Of a DNA stretch of 64,000 nt, positions 39,518 to 53,123 are shown one piece after another. Position 1 is the first letter of the stretch. Each line of letters begins with the position of its first letter. Below the pieces are notes generated by a model. It did not search any database. It was not told where the DNA came from and worked only from the letters and a program-made list of their open reading frames with translations. The position numbers and the translations under genes are program-made. Source of the stretch: Sycobia sp. Sy_11 (Eukaryota > Arthropoda > Insecta > Hymenoptera > Epichrysomallidae); assembly GCA_018907035.1 (NCBI GenBank), contig JACCIC010000213.1, positions 697,501 to 761,500 of the forward strand, read 5' to 3'.

Positions 39518-39572
<55 letters not shown>
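39444..39572. repeat. (TC)n and (TA)n microsatellites
   Basis: TC tract at about 39444-39475 in a pyrimidine-rich strand, followed by a TA tract at about 39520-39572. Confidence 0.95.
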
Positions 39573-39574
<2 letters not shown>

Positions 39575-40841
39575 TTTAATATCAGCTTTACCCTACAGTT
39601 TAACGTGAAGTTTATTCAGTACCTTCCATTCTGCATCAGCAGTTTTAGTCCAGGTCTGGCGCTGGGTACTTTCAACGAGGTAACCCCAGCTGTATTCTTT
39701 ATTTGACTAAAAAGTGTTCTACACTGTTAAAGGATTAAAAAAAAAAAGCAGCAGATTCACCTCGAAACCTGTCAAAATATATTTGAAAAAGACCTTTTTT
39801 ATCCGGGAATTCATTATTGTCGCAAACGAAAAAAGGTACCCAGGGCGCAAGAACTATTTTGCTATATATCTGGTCAGCGATACGGCTCTGGTAAATTGGA
39901 CAATGCACATGCATGACTATATATGTATATATAGACATAGATACACATATTTACACACATAGGTGTATTACGTGCGCTCATTATCGACATAAGCGCACGT
40001 ATAATGGCAATAAAAAAATTTTTCCTGCTTCATTATTGAAAAGTTGCGCTTAGAGCTGACCTTTCCATTAAACTTGAAAACGATGCTTTACATAACAAGT
40101 ATCGACGAATAAATTATGCAACCGGCAATAATAATATATAATAAATCATTTGGGAGCGAATTTTTTTTTTTATCTCGCATCCTTCAACGATCTTTCAAGT
40201 TCAATAATACATTTTTTTGTTTGTCGTATTTTCAAATGATTCGACGTTTTAGCATTTTATTATTTGAAGCACGCACAGGAAATTTTAATGTTTAATATTA
40301 CTTCCGATTTATTATATATATAGGTATATAGATATTACACTTTTAATACATATTTCTACGTGCGCGCACATGCACGAAACTATCATTATCCCTGGTTTTT
40401 AGACATTTTATGCGACTTAAAATTTTCCTTAATTTAAGATTAGATTGCGGTTAAAGTGAAAAATTTTCATTTTACAATTGGCGTGTTTTTCTTCGCATTT
40501 TTCATTTATCAAAATTCTCAGCTAAGCCAGGAACAAAGCCGGTTCGCAGTAGAAGTATCATCTTTTTATCCGCTCAGAATTTCCTATATTTATATAATAT
40601 TTTAATCTCTTTCGGTAATCTTTTGTTGTTTTTTTTTTTGCACAAAAAATTATTATTTCCCAATCGCATATGCTAAATCTTGCCTGAAAATTTAATTGAT
40701 TAATTTTGTCGAGTAATAAATATATCATTCATCGTGTCGGAAGCATGGCATCGCTTATAGCTGCAGGGAAAATTTTTAATAATCAATGATCTACGCTACA
40801 CTTTGCATAAATTAAAAAATCATTGAAGTTACCGATCGTGT

Positions 40842-40846
<5 letters not shown>

Positions 40847-40901
<55 letters not shown>
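40847..40901. repeat. (TA)n microsatellite
   Basis: Pure TA tract of about 55 bp. Confidence 0.95.
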
Positions 40902-40908
<7 letters not shown>

Positions 40909-42701
40909 TATACCTACATTGGTTGCGCGGTTATAATGTGAAAGTTCTAAGAGATTGGTTCAAGCCAATTCACAAAAGTCGGATAAAACTAATATTTTGT
41001 ATGTAACAACATAGGATATAGCGTGAACTGAAACGAGGAGGAAAAAACTAATAAAAGTAGAATGTAAGCAATTGGATTCGATAGATATAGAGAAACAAGT
41101 GTGCTCCTTTCGTGCTTCTTATATATAGACTGACCGTATGTACCGGTTCTTATATATATAGCGATGTATCTATATCGGCAGCAGTCGGCAGTCGCATAAA
41201 TGACATAAATTTAGAGAACGAGATATGTGTATGTATATATATAAAGAACTATCCGGATTTCTCCAGATTTAGGATGTCGCGCGTGAGAACGTGGCCGATC
41301 ATGGCTTATCCTCCTTTTTTCTCTCGCTCAATTATCTTCGTATTATAAGCACGCAGTAGTGCAATAAAAAAAAAAAAAAGCCACCCGAGGTTACGGGCGA
41401 CCGATGCGCCTCCCGCGTTGACGGGCATCGCCGGCGCTGTGTTTCCCCCCTTGAATTTCTTGGCACGGAAAAAAAGAAACAGTAGCGCGCGATAGACCGC
41501 CGATTTTTAAAATTTCTCTCTTGCCACGTGCACTTTATTATTAGCGCGTTTCATGACGGGTATGCATGTAGCGATCAATTTTATTAAAATTATTTAATTT
41601 ATTTTAATGTAACATTCATTGGTTTGAATCGGTTAATTCGTATTAAAAAATTTTTTCTAACGGCTCGGTTGGATTGAATTATTCGATCTGAGACGTTTAC
41701 AAATTCAATTTTATACGACCGTATTACCGAAAAAACAGTCGAATTTTTGTAATTTTAACCAGTCGAGTCTAATGTTTCATTTTCTTTATTCTTTACTATT
41801 TTATTAACGAAAATCGATGGAAGTTGAGCATCGATTTTATGACAAATAATTAAGAGAAATAATTAGTATATTAAAAAAAGAAAAAGAAAAAGCCTTAGAA
41901 AATGCCAAAAACTCTTTAAAATTGATGCAAAAATCGAATTTTAAACACGCCGATACCTCCGCTTTGGACAATAAATACGTTATATTTATATTTTTCTCAA
42001 TAATCAGCGGAGCACATTAACCCCGGCGGTCGGATACGGTAGATACGAAACACTTTACACTAATTACTCATATCTATATATGTGTATATATATATGTATA
42101 ATGGGCGTTGTGTATTACCAAAGATTTTATACGTTTCTGCACCCCCCCCCCAACTTTCACGCGCGTATATCTAGAATATATCTTCATAAATCGTCCCGAC
42201 GCGCGTTTAACCCAGCCCGCAACCCTGTATAATTCCATTGCCCTTCGTCGGCGCCGAGGAAAATAATCTGTAGAACTGCGGGCGTCCGCGCGTTCGCGCG
42301 GCGGGGCTCGCGAAATTTTACAACCTAAATTCGGACGAAAGTCGAAGAGCGACCGAGGAATTTTCATTGAGATCTACTAATAAATTGCACGAGTTCGCGC
42401 GCGCGCGATCGCGCCATGCGTCGGGGCGCTCAACGGTCTTGGGTCTGGCGCTAACAACTGCCGCCGGCGCGCGTTGCGCTTCTTCGCGAATTCGATACTT
42501 TTGCCGAAATCCGTAAATCCGATCTGTATGAGATCTGTATTAAAAATATACTTTATATATTGTGCATATATATATATATACTATTGGTATTTGCGATGTT
42601 TCGCACACTATAGGTATATATTAATTTAATGAACTAAATATCTCCCATTGGCAATTGTGACATTTATTAAGAGTAAACAACAATATATTACTTTTGAAAA
42701 A

Positions 42702-42739
<38 letters not shown>
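42702..42739. repeat. (TTA)n microsatellite
   Basis: About twelve tandem TTA units. Confidence 0.9.
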
Positions 42740-42742
<3 letters not shown>

Positions 42743-43452
42743 AACGATTACAAAGCTCCCCTTATATATATTTTAATGTAATTAAAATGACTCCAAAATG
42801 ATCTTAGCGATATTTTCTCAGTCGAACCACTTATAAATGTTTTCCAATTGATCAAAGAGGTTTTGTGCTTAGTTCCTTTTTTAAACGAACGTATACATAT
42901 TTCATAAATTTGTATTTTGCATTTCTATTGGAATACGAGATAGTAATTTGAACGTTAGGATATACAGGTGTCATATTGTACAGACAATAATAAAGTTCTT
43001 TTGTCCCCGCGAATTTCATTTGAACGATACGCGTGTCATTGAAACTTTTACAATATTTTATTCTGGCCTTAATCTGTACAAAAAAAAATTTTTTTTTTTT
43101 TCCTTAGTACAACATAATGTCTCTTAAAGACGGCGATTTTTTTCTGGACGTGTAAAGGTGTCAGCTCGTTAATATTGCCAATTAAAAGTGATTTATTAAT
43201 CTAAAAATTAGTTAAATTTTGAATTCTGCCTTTAATTTCACAAATTGTAAATTTAGTCTCGATTTAAGGGATAAGGTTACATTTTTCACCCTACGTTTAC
43301 TTCCTAAATGTAAAATTCAAAAGATTTTATCTACCAAATCTCGTTATTACATATTATCTCGATATTACAAACATTACTTGTATTCATTATATACAATATA
43401 ATATGCTCGATACAATATAATATAAATTAAATATGTTTTTTTTCAATTACAG

Positions 43453-43540
43453 TGGAACATTTAAATAAAATTTTTGGCATGAGCCTTTAGCCGCCGGGTC
43501 TTCCAAGCGGACTCTCACAGCAAAGAACGAAACCCTCAAA
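43453..43540 (+). promoter_or_regulatory. 5' UTR part of the first coding Kelch exon
   Basis: Between the acceptor TTTCAATTACAG and the start codon lie 88 nt with one tiny uORF, ATG AGC CTT TAG, near 43481. The main start has favourable context (CTCAAAATGG). Confidence 0.6.
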
Positions 43541-44687
43541 ATGGTCTCTTCAATCTCGACGAACGGAGAGGCGGAGGGCCTGAAAAGTTCCATTTTGGAG
43601 CTTCAGGACGAGCATCATTCCCACCTGATTCTGGCCTCGCTGAACATGATGAAGAAGAACAAGCACTTCTGCGACGTTATATTACACGTGAGTTTTACAT
43701 ATGTGAATTGTATTTATAATTAGAATATTGTTGCTATTATTATTATTATCATCATCATCATCATCATCATCATCATTATTATCATTAATATTTTATTATC
43801 TTAAAGCTGGTTGGAGAACATTGAATAAATATTCCCGTAAATTTATATGTACAGTACTCTTGTAAATGCATCATACCACCTTTTCTGTATGAAAAAAAAT
43901 TGTACTCACACGTGATAGCATGTTTTGAATCAAAATTCAAGTTTGTACCAGTTAGCTGGCGAAGTTTATTTAAATTTTAGTGTATATATATATATATCAA
44001 AATAGATTTTCAATACTACATTATTTACTTGTATAATTGGACTTGCAACCGCGTTTAAGTTGCACATCTCCTATTCATTTTTCTCCCATTATTACAACGC
44101 GATAAAAGTAATTAATATTGATGACTTTTGCGTGGGCCCATATCCTATATAGATATATATGAAATAATTTACTCGCCGGAGCTGCGGTAGAAACAAATGA
44201 AAAAAAGGGGGCATTTCGTTCCGAGCTTACGTATCTATATAACGTTCCGTATAAGACTGCGCAAAGTATAACCTCTGACCCTTTTTATCTATGACTTATG
44301 CAGTCGCGCTGACACAGTGTATCCGAGGTGGTATGTATATTAATGAGCGTCAGTCTTGGGACATTTACACGATGTATTTTGTATATATAGATAGCCACCT
44401 ATACACGAGGGAGAAAACTTTTTGTATGTTACTTATAGCGTAATATTCGAGAAATAATTGTGTCTTTTTATTTAATACACGACGTGTCTTTTTTTTAGCA
44501 TTTCGCTTTAAATACCTATTAATACCGTTCTAATGCTGATTTTCTTAAAACAGTTGTGAATTTTTTTGTTTTCAATCTTAATTAAAGATATACTGACCCC
44601 CCCCCCTCTTGTGAGACTTTCTACGGCATAAATAATTTCTTATTTGTTTTAATCGTACTTAATTTCTCTCTAAGAATGTTTACCTGA

Positions 44688-44751
<64 letters not shown>

Positions 44752-45758
44752 TAATAGCTAATATAATGAAATAAGGTGAAATTTCTATTAAAATTTTTAT
44801 AATTAAACGTTGATTTTTAAATTAAAGAAGGCTATGTCAGGGGTGACATCTCATTTTCGTGGTTTTCTAATATTTTTTTTCTTCTTTTTAATACAATTAC
44901 TTAAAAAGTCTATATTTATATTCATCTTTTTTATGATATTAACAATTGTCTCAAGTTTTTACATATCCCTACGTATACGTTATGCGCGACTTTTATCTCG
45001 CACCCTTCTCGTTCTCTCACGCGAAACCGGCATTATTCGCTCGTACATAACTTGTAGAGTCGTCTTGCAATACGCGAAACATCGTAGTTTCAATAATTTT
45101 TGGCGAGATCGTTTATTATATTTTGCTGTCGAAATTTCGACTCTCGAAATAATCTAGCATCTTACAAGTTGCCGACACGGTACAACAAGTAGAAGCGCGT
45201 CGAAATATTTCACCGACTATGTGCACGCGGTGCATTAACTCGAATTTTGATACCAATCGATCCATTAATCAATCAATCAATCAAAATCGGCGACCCTTGT
45301 ATATAAGAATTTCTAAAGTATTAATAACTACGATGCTTTTTGGCATTAATTAAACAATGAATTATATCCCCGTTTTCATATAGCGATGACGACGCTTTTG
45401 ATTGTTTAGAATTAATGTTGGATCAGATAGCGGAATGTTTCTTAACTTACAAATATCGAATAGACCGTGACTCGAGCGATAAGAATATACAATTATATTT
45501 TACTGACATAACGGTCGCGAATGTGAATTGCATCATTAAAAAAAAAAAATCTTTCTTTAATCCCGTGTTAAAGAGACAGGTTTAAGGATTTATCGCGAGC
45601 TGAAAATGTACGTTGGTAGAAATAAAGTTTTTTTTTAACAAATGTTATAAGCGATCGTAGGTTCTCGCATCACGGTATTAAATTGAGAGTATGTGATTTT
45701 ATTTTTTTTCATACAAATCCTTTTCTATACAGTGTTGTAATTAACAAGACCCAGGAAT

Positions 45759-45802
<44 letters not shown>

Positions 45803-46323
45803 TTTTTCAACAAACCTCGTTAACAGAAGCATTAGTGCTCGATCACTGATCGACAATTATTTTTTTTCTCGTTTACCGCGCATTCCATAAAGCGACGCTC
45901 GTTTTTCATTTTATTTTATTTTTCTCCCCCCTCCCTCAGGCTGGCAATGTGGAAGTTCACGGACACAGAGCGGTGCTGGCCGCTGCGTCTCCCTATTTCT
46001 TCGAGCTGTTCAGCGCCGACAATCAGGGGAACAAAGAGCAGATAACCACGTATAAATTGAGCGATAAAATTGATAAAAAGGCGCTGCAGAAGCTCATAGA
46101 TTATGCGTACACATCGAGGTAAATTTTGGAAGATCTTTAACTAACGGCCCCTCCTCGGGGCAGCGGTTTTTGCCGAAGATCCCCGGTCGGATGCTTAAAT
46201 TTGCGCGGTTCTCGAAATAATACCGCGGGAAACGACGAGAGCCGAGTATTTTTACAATTATCGCGCTCTCTATGTAGATTTACACATAAGGAGCGTTTTA
46301 CGAACGTCGGGTGTATTAAATCC

Positions 46324-46363
<40 letters not shown>

Positions 46364-47882
46364 TTGAATTTATTAAGCGATCTTTGTGTAATATATCGGG
46401 AAACTGTGTATGCGCCGCGCGTACGAGGGCGCGTCTGAAAAAGTAAACAGACAGACAAACAAGCGAACGAACGTGGTCGATGCCAATTGACAAATACAAT
46501 ACGCTGAGGTTAAAATTGAGTAAAACGATATTTTAATAATGAAAATGGTGCGATTTATCGTCATTCGTTACAGCTTCGATTATTTGACGGGAGAGTTTCA
46601 TAATGTTATAATAAGTTCAAATAAGTTTCATATGGAATTCAGTAATTTTTTACTTTACTTCTAAACAAAAACCTGCCAAAAACAGAAGTATTTTACGAAC
46701 GTAAGCAATACTTTCTGCTTTATTGTTGCAGTTACTGTTAATTCGCGTAGGCCATGTTTATTAGTTCTGCTCGTATTCGATAACAACATATACGATATAT
46801 ATATACAACTAATAGGGGTTTGATTTTATTATCAATTTACATTCATGCATATATATATATAATTTGCATCTTTCTTCGTACTATATCTCAACTCAATGCA
46901 CTTCGCGTTTTCCAATAATTTATTTGATTTGCGCGATTTTAAATTGGATCGAAGTCTTAATGCAGAAATAAACGTGTTTAATGCGGATAAAAACCGCCCG
47001 ATCGACCATTGTATACCGCGGATATTTTATGTTTTTGCCGTGCTAAACTCTGTATAACGGGCGTGTCACGACGAAAGTTCCGCGCGAAGTCTCTTTTCTC
47101 TTTTACGATTGGAATACGCAATGTCTTGAAGGAGCCGTTATATTTGTCAATCTATAGTACGGGACAGAAACAATATGCTCGTGTTAAAATTAACTCGAAG
47201 GCTAAAGCGCATTATATTTAACGATCAATCATTCTTCGTTAGAGAAGTTAAAAAATTGACAATCATAAAATATCAATTCAATGCTTTATGTAATTACATT
47301 TATAACTTATTAAGCATCAATGCTTTGTCAACATATAAGAAGAAAAAAGAAAATAGTCGCGAAGGTTGCGGTCAGCCGTTTTACTGTGTATCGTTTTTAT
47401 TTTCGAACGCGCAAATTTGACAAGAACTAATCGCGTCGTAAGAAATAGTTATATAAAATATCACTAATAAAACTAATTCAATATATATCTACAATACAAT
47501 ACAATGTAATTATATATATATACATATATGTATATTCCATATAAACTTTGAAATCTTGACGTATTCGCGGGTAGGAAAAGCGAACGACCTTAAAAAAAAA
47601 AAAAAAATTTATTGCAAATTAATAAACTTAACGGGGCCGCCGATAGCTCTGGTCGATGCACAGGCGTCGGTTCGTTTGTATCGTCTCTCGTTAAGAAGCC
47701 GGACTTTGCTCGCCGGGTCGAGGCTGCTGCTCGACGGCCCTCGGTTCGTTTTGCGCCCATCAAATTTTCGTGCGCGCTTCGCAAAATATCACGACGGTCT
47801 GCTGACGGATTTTTCGGTGGCGGAAATTGGTATTTCAGTAAAAGGACGTTCTCGCGGCCGCGTAACAATAGTTAATTAAATA

Positions 47883-47934
<52 letters not shown>

Positions 47935-48252
47935 CGAAAAATATTGCTTTCAGGCTGGAGATAAGGCCGACAGAGGTGAAGTCGATCTACTTGGCGGCGA
48001 GCTACCTAAAGATGGAACGGGTCGTGGGCCAGTGCGCCGCCCATCTCCTCGACTCGCTGACGCCCGAGTCTTGCCTCGACATTCGCGCCTTGCCCGGCAT
48101 CATGCAGAATGAGAATTTTGTTAAGCAGGTCGATGCTTACATTAGGCACAACGTAAGTAATCTGCGATACCGCGCTCGCGCAACCGCGGACGCGCCGATC
48201 GCTGCTCTCTCGCCCGGTCCGTACCTCTCTCTACCCTACCCCCTTCTAAATA

Positions 48253-48284
<32 letters not shown>

Positions 48285-51200
48285 CACCCGTATCTGCTCA
48301 GCACACGTGCATCCTGGCCATCCTCGTGCCCCGTTTTCGAGTTTAATGACGGAGAGACGTACAGTGCCCTTACGCGCGTGAGCCTCGCATTAATTTGAGG
48401 GCGAATAAGGCGCCCGCGCCAACCTCCCGCCCCATTTTCAAAAGGGGGGGGGGAAGAAAACAAAATACCGCGCGCGCTTGCCCCGCGACACGCGAATAGG
48501 TCGATATCGCAATGCCGGGAGTCGCAGAAACAGCCAGGACTACTAAAGTTGCACAACGAGTTTCGAGCGCGTTTTCGGGCGCGCATACATACACGAGGCT
48601 CGGCCGATCGATATGCACCGCGCCCGAGGATCGATGCCCTCGGGCTAAAGAGGACGTTAATGAATTTCAAGAAGAACGTCGTATTTTTATATAACCGCGC
48701 AATGCCTTCGTTTCGTGCAATTTTAAAATTATTCCACGTCTATAAATAACCGATATATTTATGAAGATGTAAAAAAAAAAATTTATCACGTGTCAGAAGT
48801 CGGGGTACGACGTTTACATTGTAATATCGACATTCCGTCGTTTAATTTTTTTCTTCCAAGTTTTTTTTTTTTTTTTTATTTTCGTCGAGGCGAATTGTTG
48901 AATTATAAAACACGAATTGTGCATTGCCAAGAAAGAAAGAAAAAAACAATTTCCGAACCAGCTGTTAAAATTAAAACGTTAGAACTAAATTGTTCAAATA
49001 CATCAAGATTAAATGGTAAAATTTGAATCATCGTCGTGCAGATGTTGACAGATGTTGCTTCTTATCACTGGTAAAGATTAATTCTGGAAATGATATAACT
49101 ATAATAATGCTCGCGCTTGGCCGGCGAGGAATTTAAAAAAAAAGGGGGGGGGAGAAAAGAAAAACAAAGTCAATGAATTTAACGCGGAGAAAAACGCCCC
49201 TCGTACACGTGCCATGAGCGTCAGCTGACCTCGCCTCGCTCTGACCCTTGCTGTGACAGTTCGAGACGGTGTGCGCCAGCCCAGCCCTGTCCTTCCTGCC
49301 GAGCGTCAAGATCGAGGTGCTCTATCAGACCAGCCAGGAAATGAGCCTGGTCAACGGCTCGAGCCTCTGTTGCCTGGTGCTCGACTGGATCAAGCGCTTC
49401 TTCCCCGACCAGGACAACGGCACCGCGGAGCAGCTCCTCGAAAAGACCTATCTCCTCTACCTGGCCCTCGACAACAGCCTGCAGGACTGCACGGACCTGC
49501 CCTCGGGCGACGTCAGCGACACCGACATTGTCCAGGATTATAAGAAACTGTCGCTGAAGACCCAGGCCCAGAACAAGAACAGGAGGAAGGGCGTGCTCCA
49601 GCCGGCCAAGCCCCGCGTCCTCATTTACAACAGGAACGTCGAGGACAATATCGAGGAGCAGCTCGAGCCCGACTGGAACATGATCGGGGTCAACAAGGTT
49701 GGAGGTGAGCGAGCTTTGTTTGTTTCTTGGTTTTTTGTTTTTTTTTTTTTTTTTTTTTTTTTTGTTCATTTACGCGCGGATCGCGCTGCATGCGCCGCCG
49801 TGCGCGCCCGCGGCGTTGTTAATATCGGCGCCGTTATCCCGACCGGGCCCCTCCCCGTTCGATATTACAGAGCACACGTTCCTGGCGATCGTCACGCTGA
49901 ACGGGCTCCTGGCGAAGCTGTCGGTGCTGCTGCGCCTCAACGCGCCCAGCTCGCCCCTGATAATGGACAACTGCAGCCGCATCCCGGACGACCAGCGCAG
50001 CTCGAGCAGCGAGCCCGACCTCTACTGCGCCCTGCCGACGATGAAGGCCGGCAAGTGCTCGGTGGGCTGCGCCGAGTACAACGGCAATCTCCTCGTCTGC
50101 GGCGGCTACGACCGCGTCGAGTGCCTCAAGTCCGTGGACAAGTACGTGCCCGAGACGAACACTTGGGAGGTGCTGGGGGCGATGAGGGAGGCGAGGGGCA
50201 GGTTCGGCATCGCGGTCGTCGCCGGCAAGGTGTACGCGATCGGCGGCTCCAACGGCTCGACCGAGCTCGCCACGGTCGAGGTCCTCGACGCCGAGAGCGG
50301 GAAGTGGAAGGCGATCGCCAGCCTGCCCCTGGCCAGGTCCAATTCCGGCGTCTGTGCGCTCGGCTCAAAGATTTACTGCATAGGCGGTTGGAACGGAGAG
50401 GTTCGTTTACTTTCCTTGGACCGCGCAATTCCTTTACAGCGTGTAGATAATTACGAATGCCCAGCGATATTATGATTCTATGGTAGAACGGTTAATTAGC
50501 TCGGCTATGGCTTCACGTAACATTCCTCATTTTTTACTGTCGTTTTTCATAAATTTTTAACCAATTTTAAGTCGAGATAAATTAATGGTAATCGGTAAAA
50601 AACAAACAAAAGCAAAAATATAAAGAGTATTCTATTAGTACATTTATAAGACGCTAAATTTAATTTTAACCATTAAATTTAATACGGGAACTTTTTAAAA
50701 TAATTGGATATTTCGAATAGTTATTTCGATTTTTTTCATTACCAGCCTCGTTATTTTAATATATTATCTCCTTTAATTATGAGCTAAAAAGAGGATTGAT
50801 CTTGACAATTCATAAAATAAATGTTTTTTAAGTAGATCCATTGCACATGCAACTACTCGTATGTTTATGAATTTAATCTAATTAAATACTCTTAAAAATA
50901 ATATTACCGTTTTTAACAATTAAAGTAGATAGAAACAATAATTAAGAGAAGAAATTGATAATTGATATAAATTCTCATTATTTTAATTATTATATCATTC
51001 ACGTGAAAAATGAATATTTTTTTAAATATATTTCTTTTCTTTAATAATTCTATTGAATAGTAATCCTATAAAGGTTACATTTTATTTCGCATAAATAGAG
51101 CTTCATCTCCTTCTCTAATCTTATTGACTTAATCTCCTTGTATTCCTTTGTTTTAAACTTAATGACCTCTTGCACAATTGTAAAAAAAGAAAATGACATT

Positions 51201-52674
51201 AAACTAATCTGTTATTGAGCCTTTCGTTATTGCAAGTGAAAAATAAGATATTGAAAATAAAATGATTCAAATATATTAGAAAAAGTCGTTTAAAATTTTT
51301 TAAGATATTAGGAAATCTATTTTCTTATTTTTGTTAATAAAAAAATTGATATATAAAATCAATTTTTCAGGCTGGCATAAAGCAATGTGATATCTTCGAT
51401 CCGGAAAAGGGATCCTGGTCGAGCATCGAATCGTTGAGGATCGGCCGCTACCAGGCCGGGGTCTGTGCCTACAACGATAAAGTTTACGCGGTGGGCGGCT
51501 GCGACTCCTGGAATTGCCTTAACTCCGTCGAGATCTATGATCCAGAGACAAATATCTGGAGCATGGGCCCCTCGCTGATTACCGCCAGGCGCGGTTGCGG
51601 CCTCGCCGTTTTTCACGGCCGAATCTACGCGATCGGCGGCTCGACGGGAACTCACAGCCTGACCAGCACCGAGGTCTATGACCCCTCTGAGCAAGTCTGG
51701 ATACCAGGACCAAGTATGTGCATACCAAGGGCTAATGTCGCTGTCGCAGTTGTTGGAGACAGGTAGAAATATATATTTAAAAGTATTCTTTATTTGGAAT
51801 AATTTTCAACGATATTAATCATTATCTTCTATAGAACACATTATTATTAAATAAATTAATTTTTCTGTTTTGTAATTCTTTAGAACAGTCGAGATTTTTG
51901 TTTTCATTAGACTGTTTTCGATTAAGCTGATAAATAAATAAATTTATTATTAGAATTGATATAAATTTATCAAATATAAGATAGAATCTAATTGTTCTGA
52001 TGCCCTAATGAAGTTTAATGAATTATAGAAGAAAATTCAAAACAGAAAATGAAAAAACTATTGTTCACTTAGAAGTTACTATAAGAACTACTAAAAATTT
52101 ATCTGCTCATTTATATTAATTATATATTTGTTAACATATTTTTATAGGAGAATAAGCTAAAACCAAATTGGAATAAGAATCACATTTACCTTCAGTGATA
52201 TTTTTATAAAATAAATCACTGCTATTTGATTTTTCCTTCTGATATATAAAAGTAAAACAAAGAAACAAACATTAATATTAAGTAAATATATATAAGCTTT
52301 GTTTCAGGATAGATTATCCGAATACAATAGAACAGTTCATCAAAACTTCTTTCTTAACGATCCCTTCTAATTTTATATGTGAAATCAACTCGTCATTTCA
52401 TTTTCTATGTTGAATCAGAAAATATATCTGTTTATGTTGCAGACTTTATGCCGTCGGGGGTTTTTCTGGAAAACACTTCTTAAATTCTATCGAGTATCTG
52501 GATGTACACACTAATGAGTGGACAACATTCATTCCCAAAACTGATGGAATTAAAACTCCTCCGAATCCAGAATATTGTAATTATTCAGATTCGAGCGCCA
52601 ATGGTAGCGAGAAGGATATGCCACAGTCGACGAACAACAGCCGACAGATAAACAAGATCAGTTCTGAAGCATAG
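43541..52674 (+). CDS. IVNS1ABP: BTB-BACK-Kelch protein, IVNS1ABP ortholog
   Basis: Seven coding exons join in phase to 707 aa: 43541-43687, 45940-46118, 47954-48152, 49260-49704, 49871-50400, 51371-51762, 52443-52674. All introns are GT/AG. The first coding exon starts at acceptor 43451-43452 and carries 88 nt of leader. BTB domain at about 25-140: NKHFCDVILHAGNVEVHGHR, then AVLAAASPYFFELFSAD. BACK region at about 140-280. A linker with basic NKNRRKG follows, then six Kelch repeats (about 380-690), including LLVCGGYD, VYAIGGSNG, IYCIGGWNG, VYAVGGCDSWNCLNSVEIYD, IYAIGGSTG and LYAVGGFSG. Order and motifs match vertebrate IVNS1ABP (about 640 aa), whose Kelch region binds actin and whose BTB can link to Cullin-3. 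The host gene is named after its viral binding partner. The insect function is inferred. Exons 3-6 are strikingly GC-rich. Confidence 0.93.
43735..43793. repeat. (ATT)n-(ATC)n compound microsatellite
   Basis: Trinucleotide tract in intron 1 of the Kelch gene, shifting from ATT to ATC units and back. Confidence 0.9.
44690..44750. repeat. (CA)n microsatellite
   Basis: Pure CA tract of about 61 bp in intron 1 of the Kelch gene. Confidence 0.95.
45764..45807. repeat. (TA)n then T run
   Basis: TA tract of about 31 bp continuing into a T run, 130 bp upstream of Kelch coding exon 2. Confidence 0.9.
46327..46361. repeat. (TA)n microsatellite
   Basis: TA tract of about 35 bp in intron 2 of the Kelch gene. 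Confidence 0.95.
47886..47931. repeat. (TA)n microsatellite next to a splice acceptor
   Basis: Pure TA tract of about 46 bp ending only 22 nt before the acceptor of Kelch coding exon 3 (exon starts 47954). It therefore occupies the usual branch-point zone. Confidence 0.95.
48252..48280. repeat. (TC)n microsatellite
   Basis: TC tract in intron 3 of the Kelch gene. Confidence 0.9.
49738..49763. repeat. T26 homopolymer in a short intron
   Basis: A run of 26 T in the 166-bp intron 4 of the Kelch gene, about 107 nt before the acceptor. Confidence 0.9.
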
Positions 52675-53117
52675 TAAAATACTATTAACTAGCAAATCAC
52701 ATTTTTTTCATTTACTTGTAATTCAAATCAAAGAAAATTCTACACTGACAAAATTAAATCTGGAAAATAGAAGGCATGGAAGGGATTGTATATATAAAAA
52801 TTGTGCATAACTTTGGATATTTTAATATATCTTTAAGTTAAATGCTAAGTTGTGTGTATACGAGTCAAATCATGTCATGAAAAACACAATTTTTTACAAA
52901 TCTGCGACATAAGAAAATACCGTTTAAAACAATCCAAAGCCGTTTCTTAAATATCTTTTATTTGATATTTTTAGATATCTTTATACAAGAAAATTTTTTC
53001 GATTTAGCAGTCCTTGATACTTCTGCAATCTTGTGTATTTACAATTTATACATCACAAGTATTGTTTCATAAAGTATATGAGACGGAAAGATTAAACAAT
53101 AGTAAAACATATCTTGA

Positions 53118-53123
53118 AATAAA
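53118..53123 (+). terminator. Candidate poly(A) signal for the Kelch gene
   Basis: AATAAA about 445 nt after the stop codon; further hexamers follow. Confidence 0.35.

Larger units (their letters stand above)
30250..43452. other. Long non-coding stretch upstream of the Kelch gene
   Basis: AT-rich DNA alternates with CpG-rich blocks (31430-32300, 34500-34760, 35580-36960, 41380-41520, 42080-42500) and many microsatellites. No ORF with protein-like composition was found. Donor-like ends of possible leader exons occur at 32166 and 32293. The likeliest reading is promoter and 5' UTR intron DNA of the plus-strand IVNS1ABP-type gene whose first coding exon starts at 43453, but other non-coding genes cannot be excluded. 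Confidence 0.45.

Noticed and set aside
43735..43793. CRISPR-like regular repeat
   Set aside because: It is a simple trinucleotide microsatellite without spacers.
49221..49769. 182-codon antisense frame over Kelch exon 4
   Set aside because: It is the mirror of a GC-rich coding exon whose sense frame matches the Kelch protein; Leu/Val/Gly-rich with a poly-Lys start from the T26 run.
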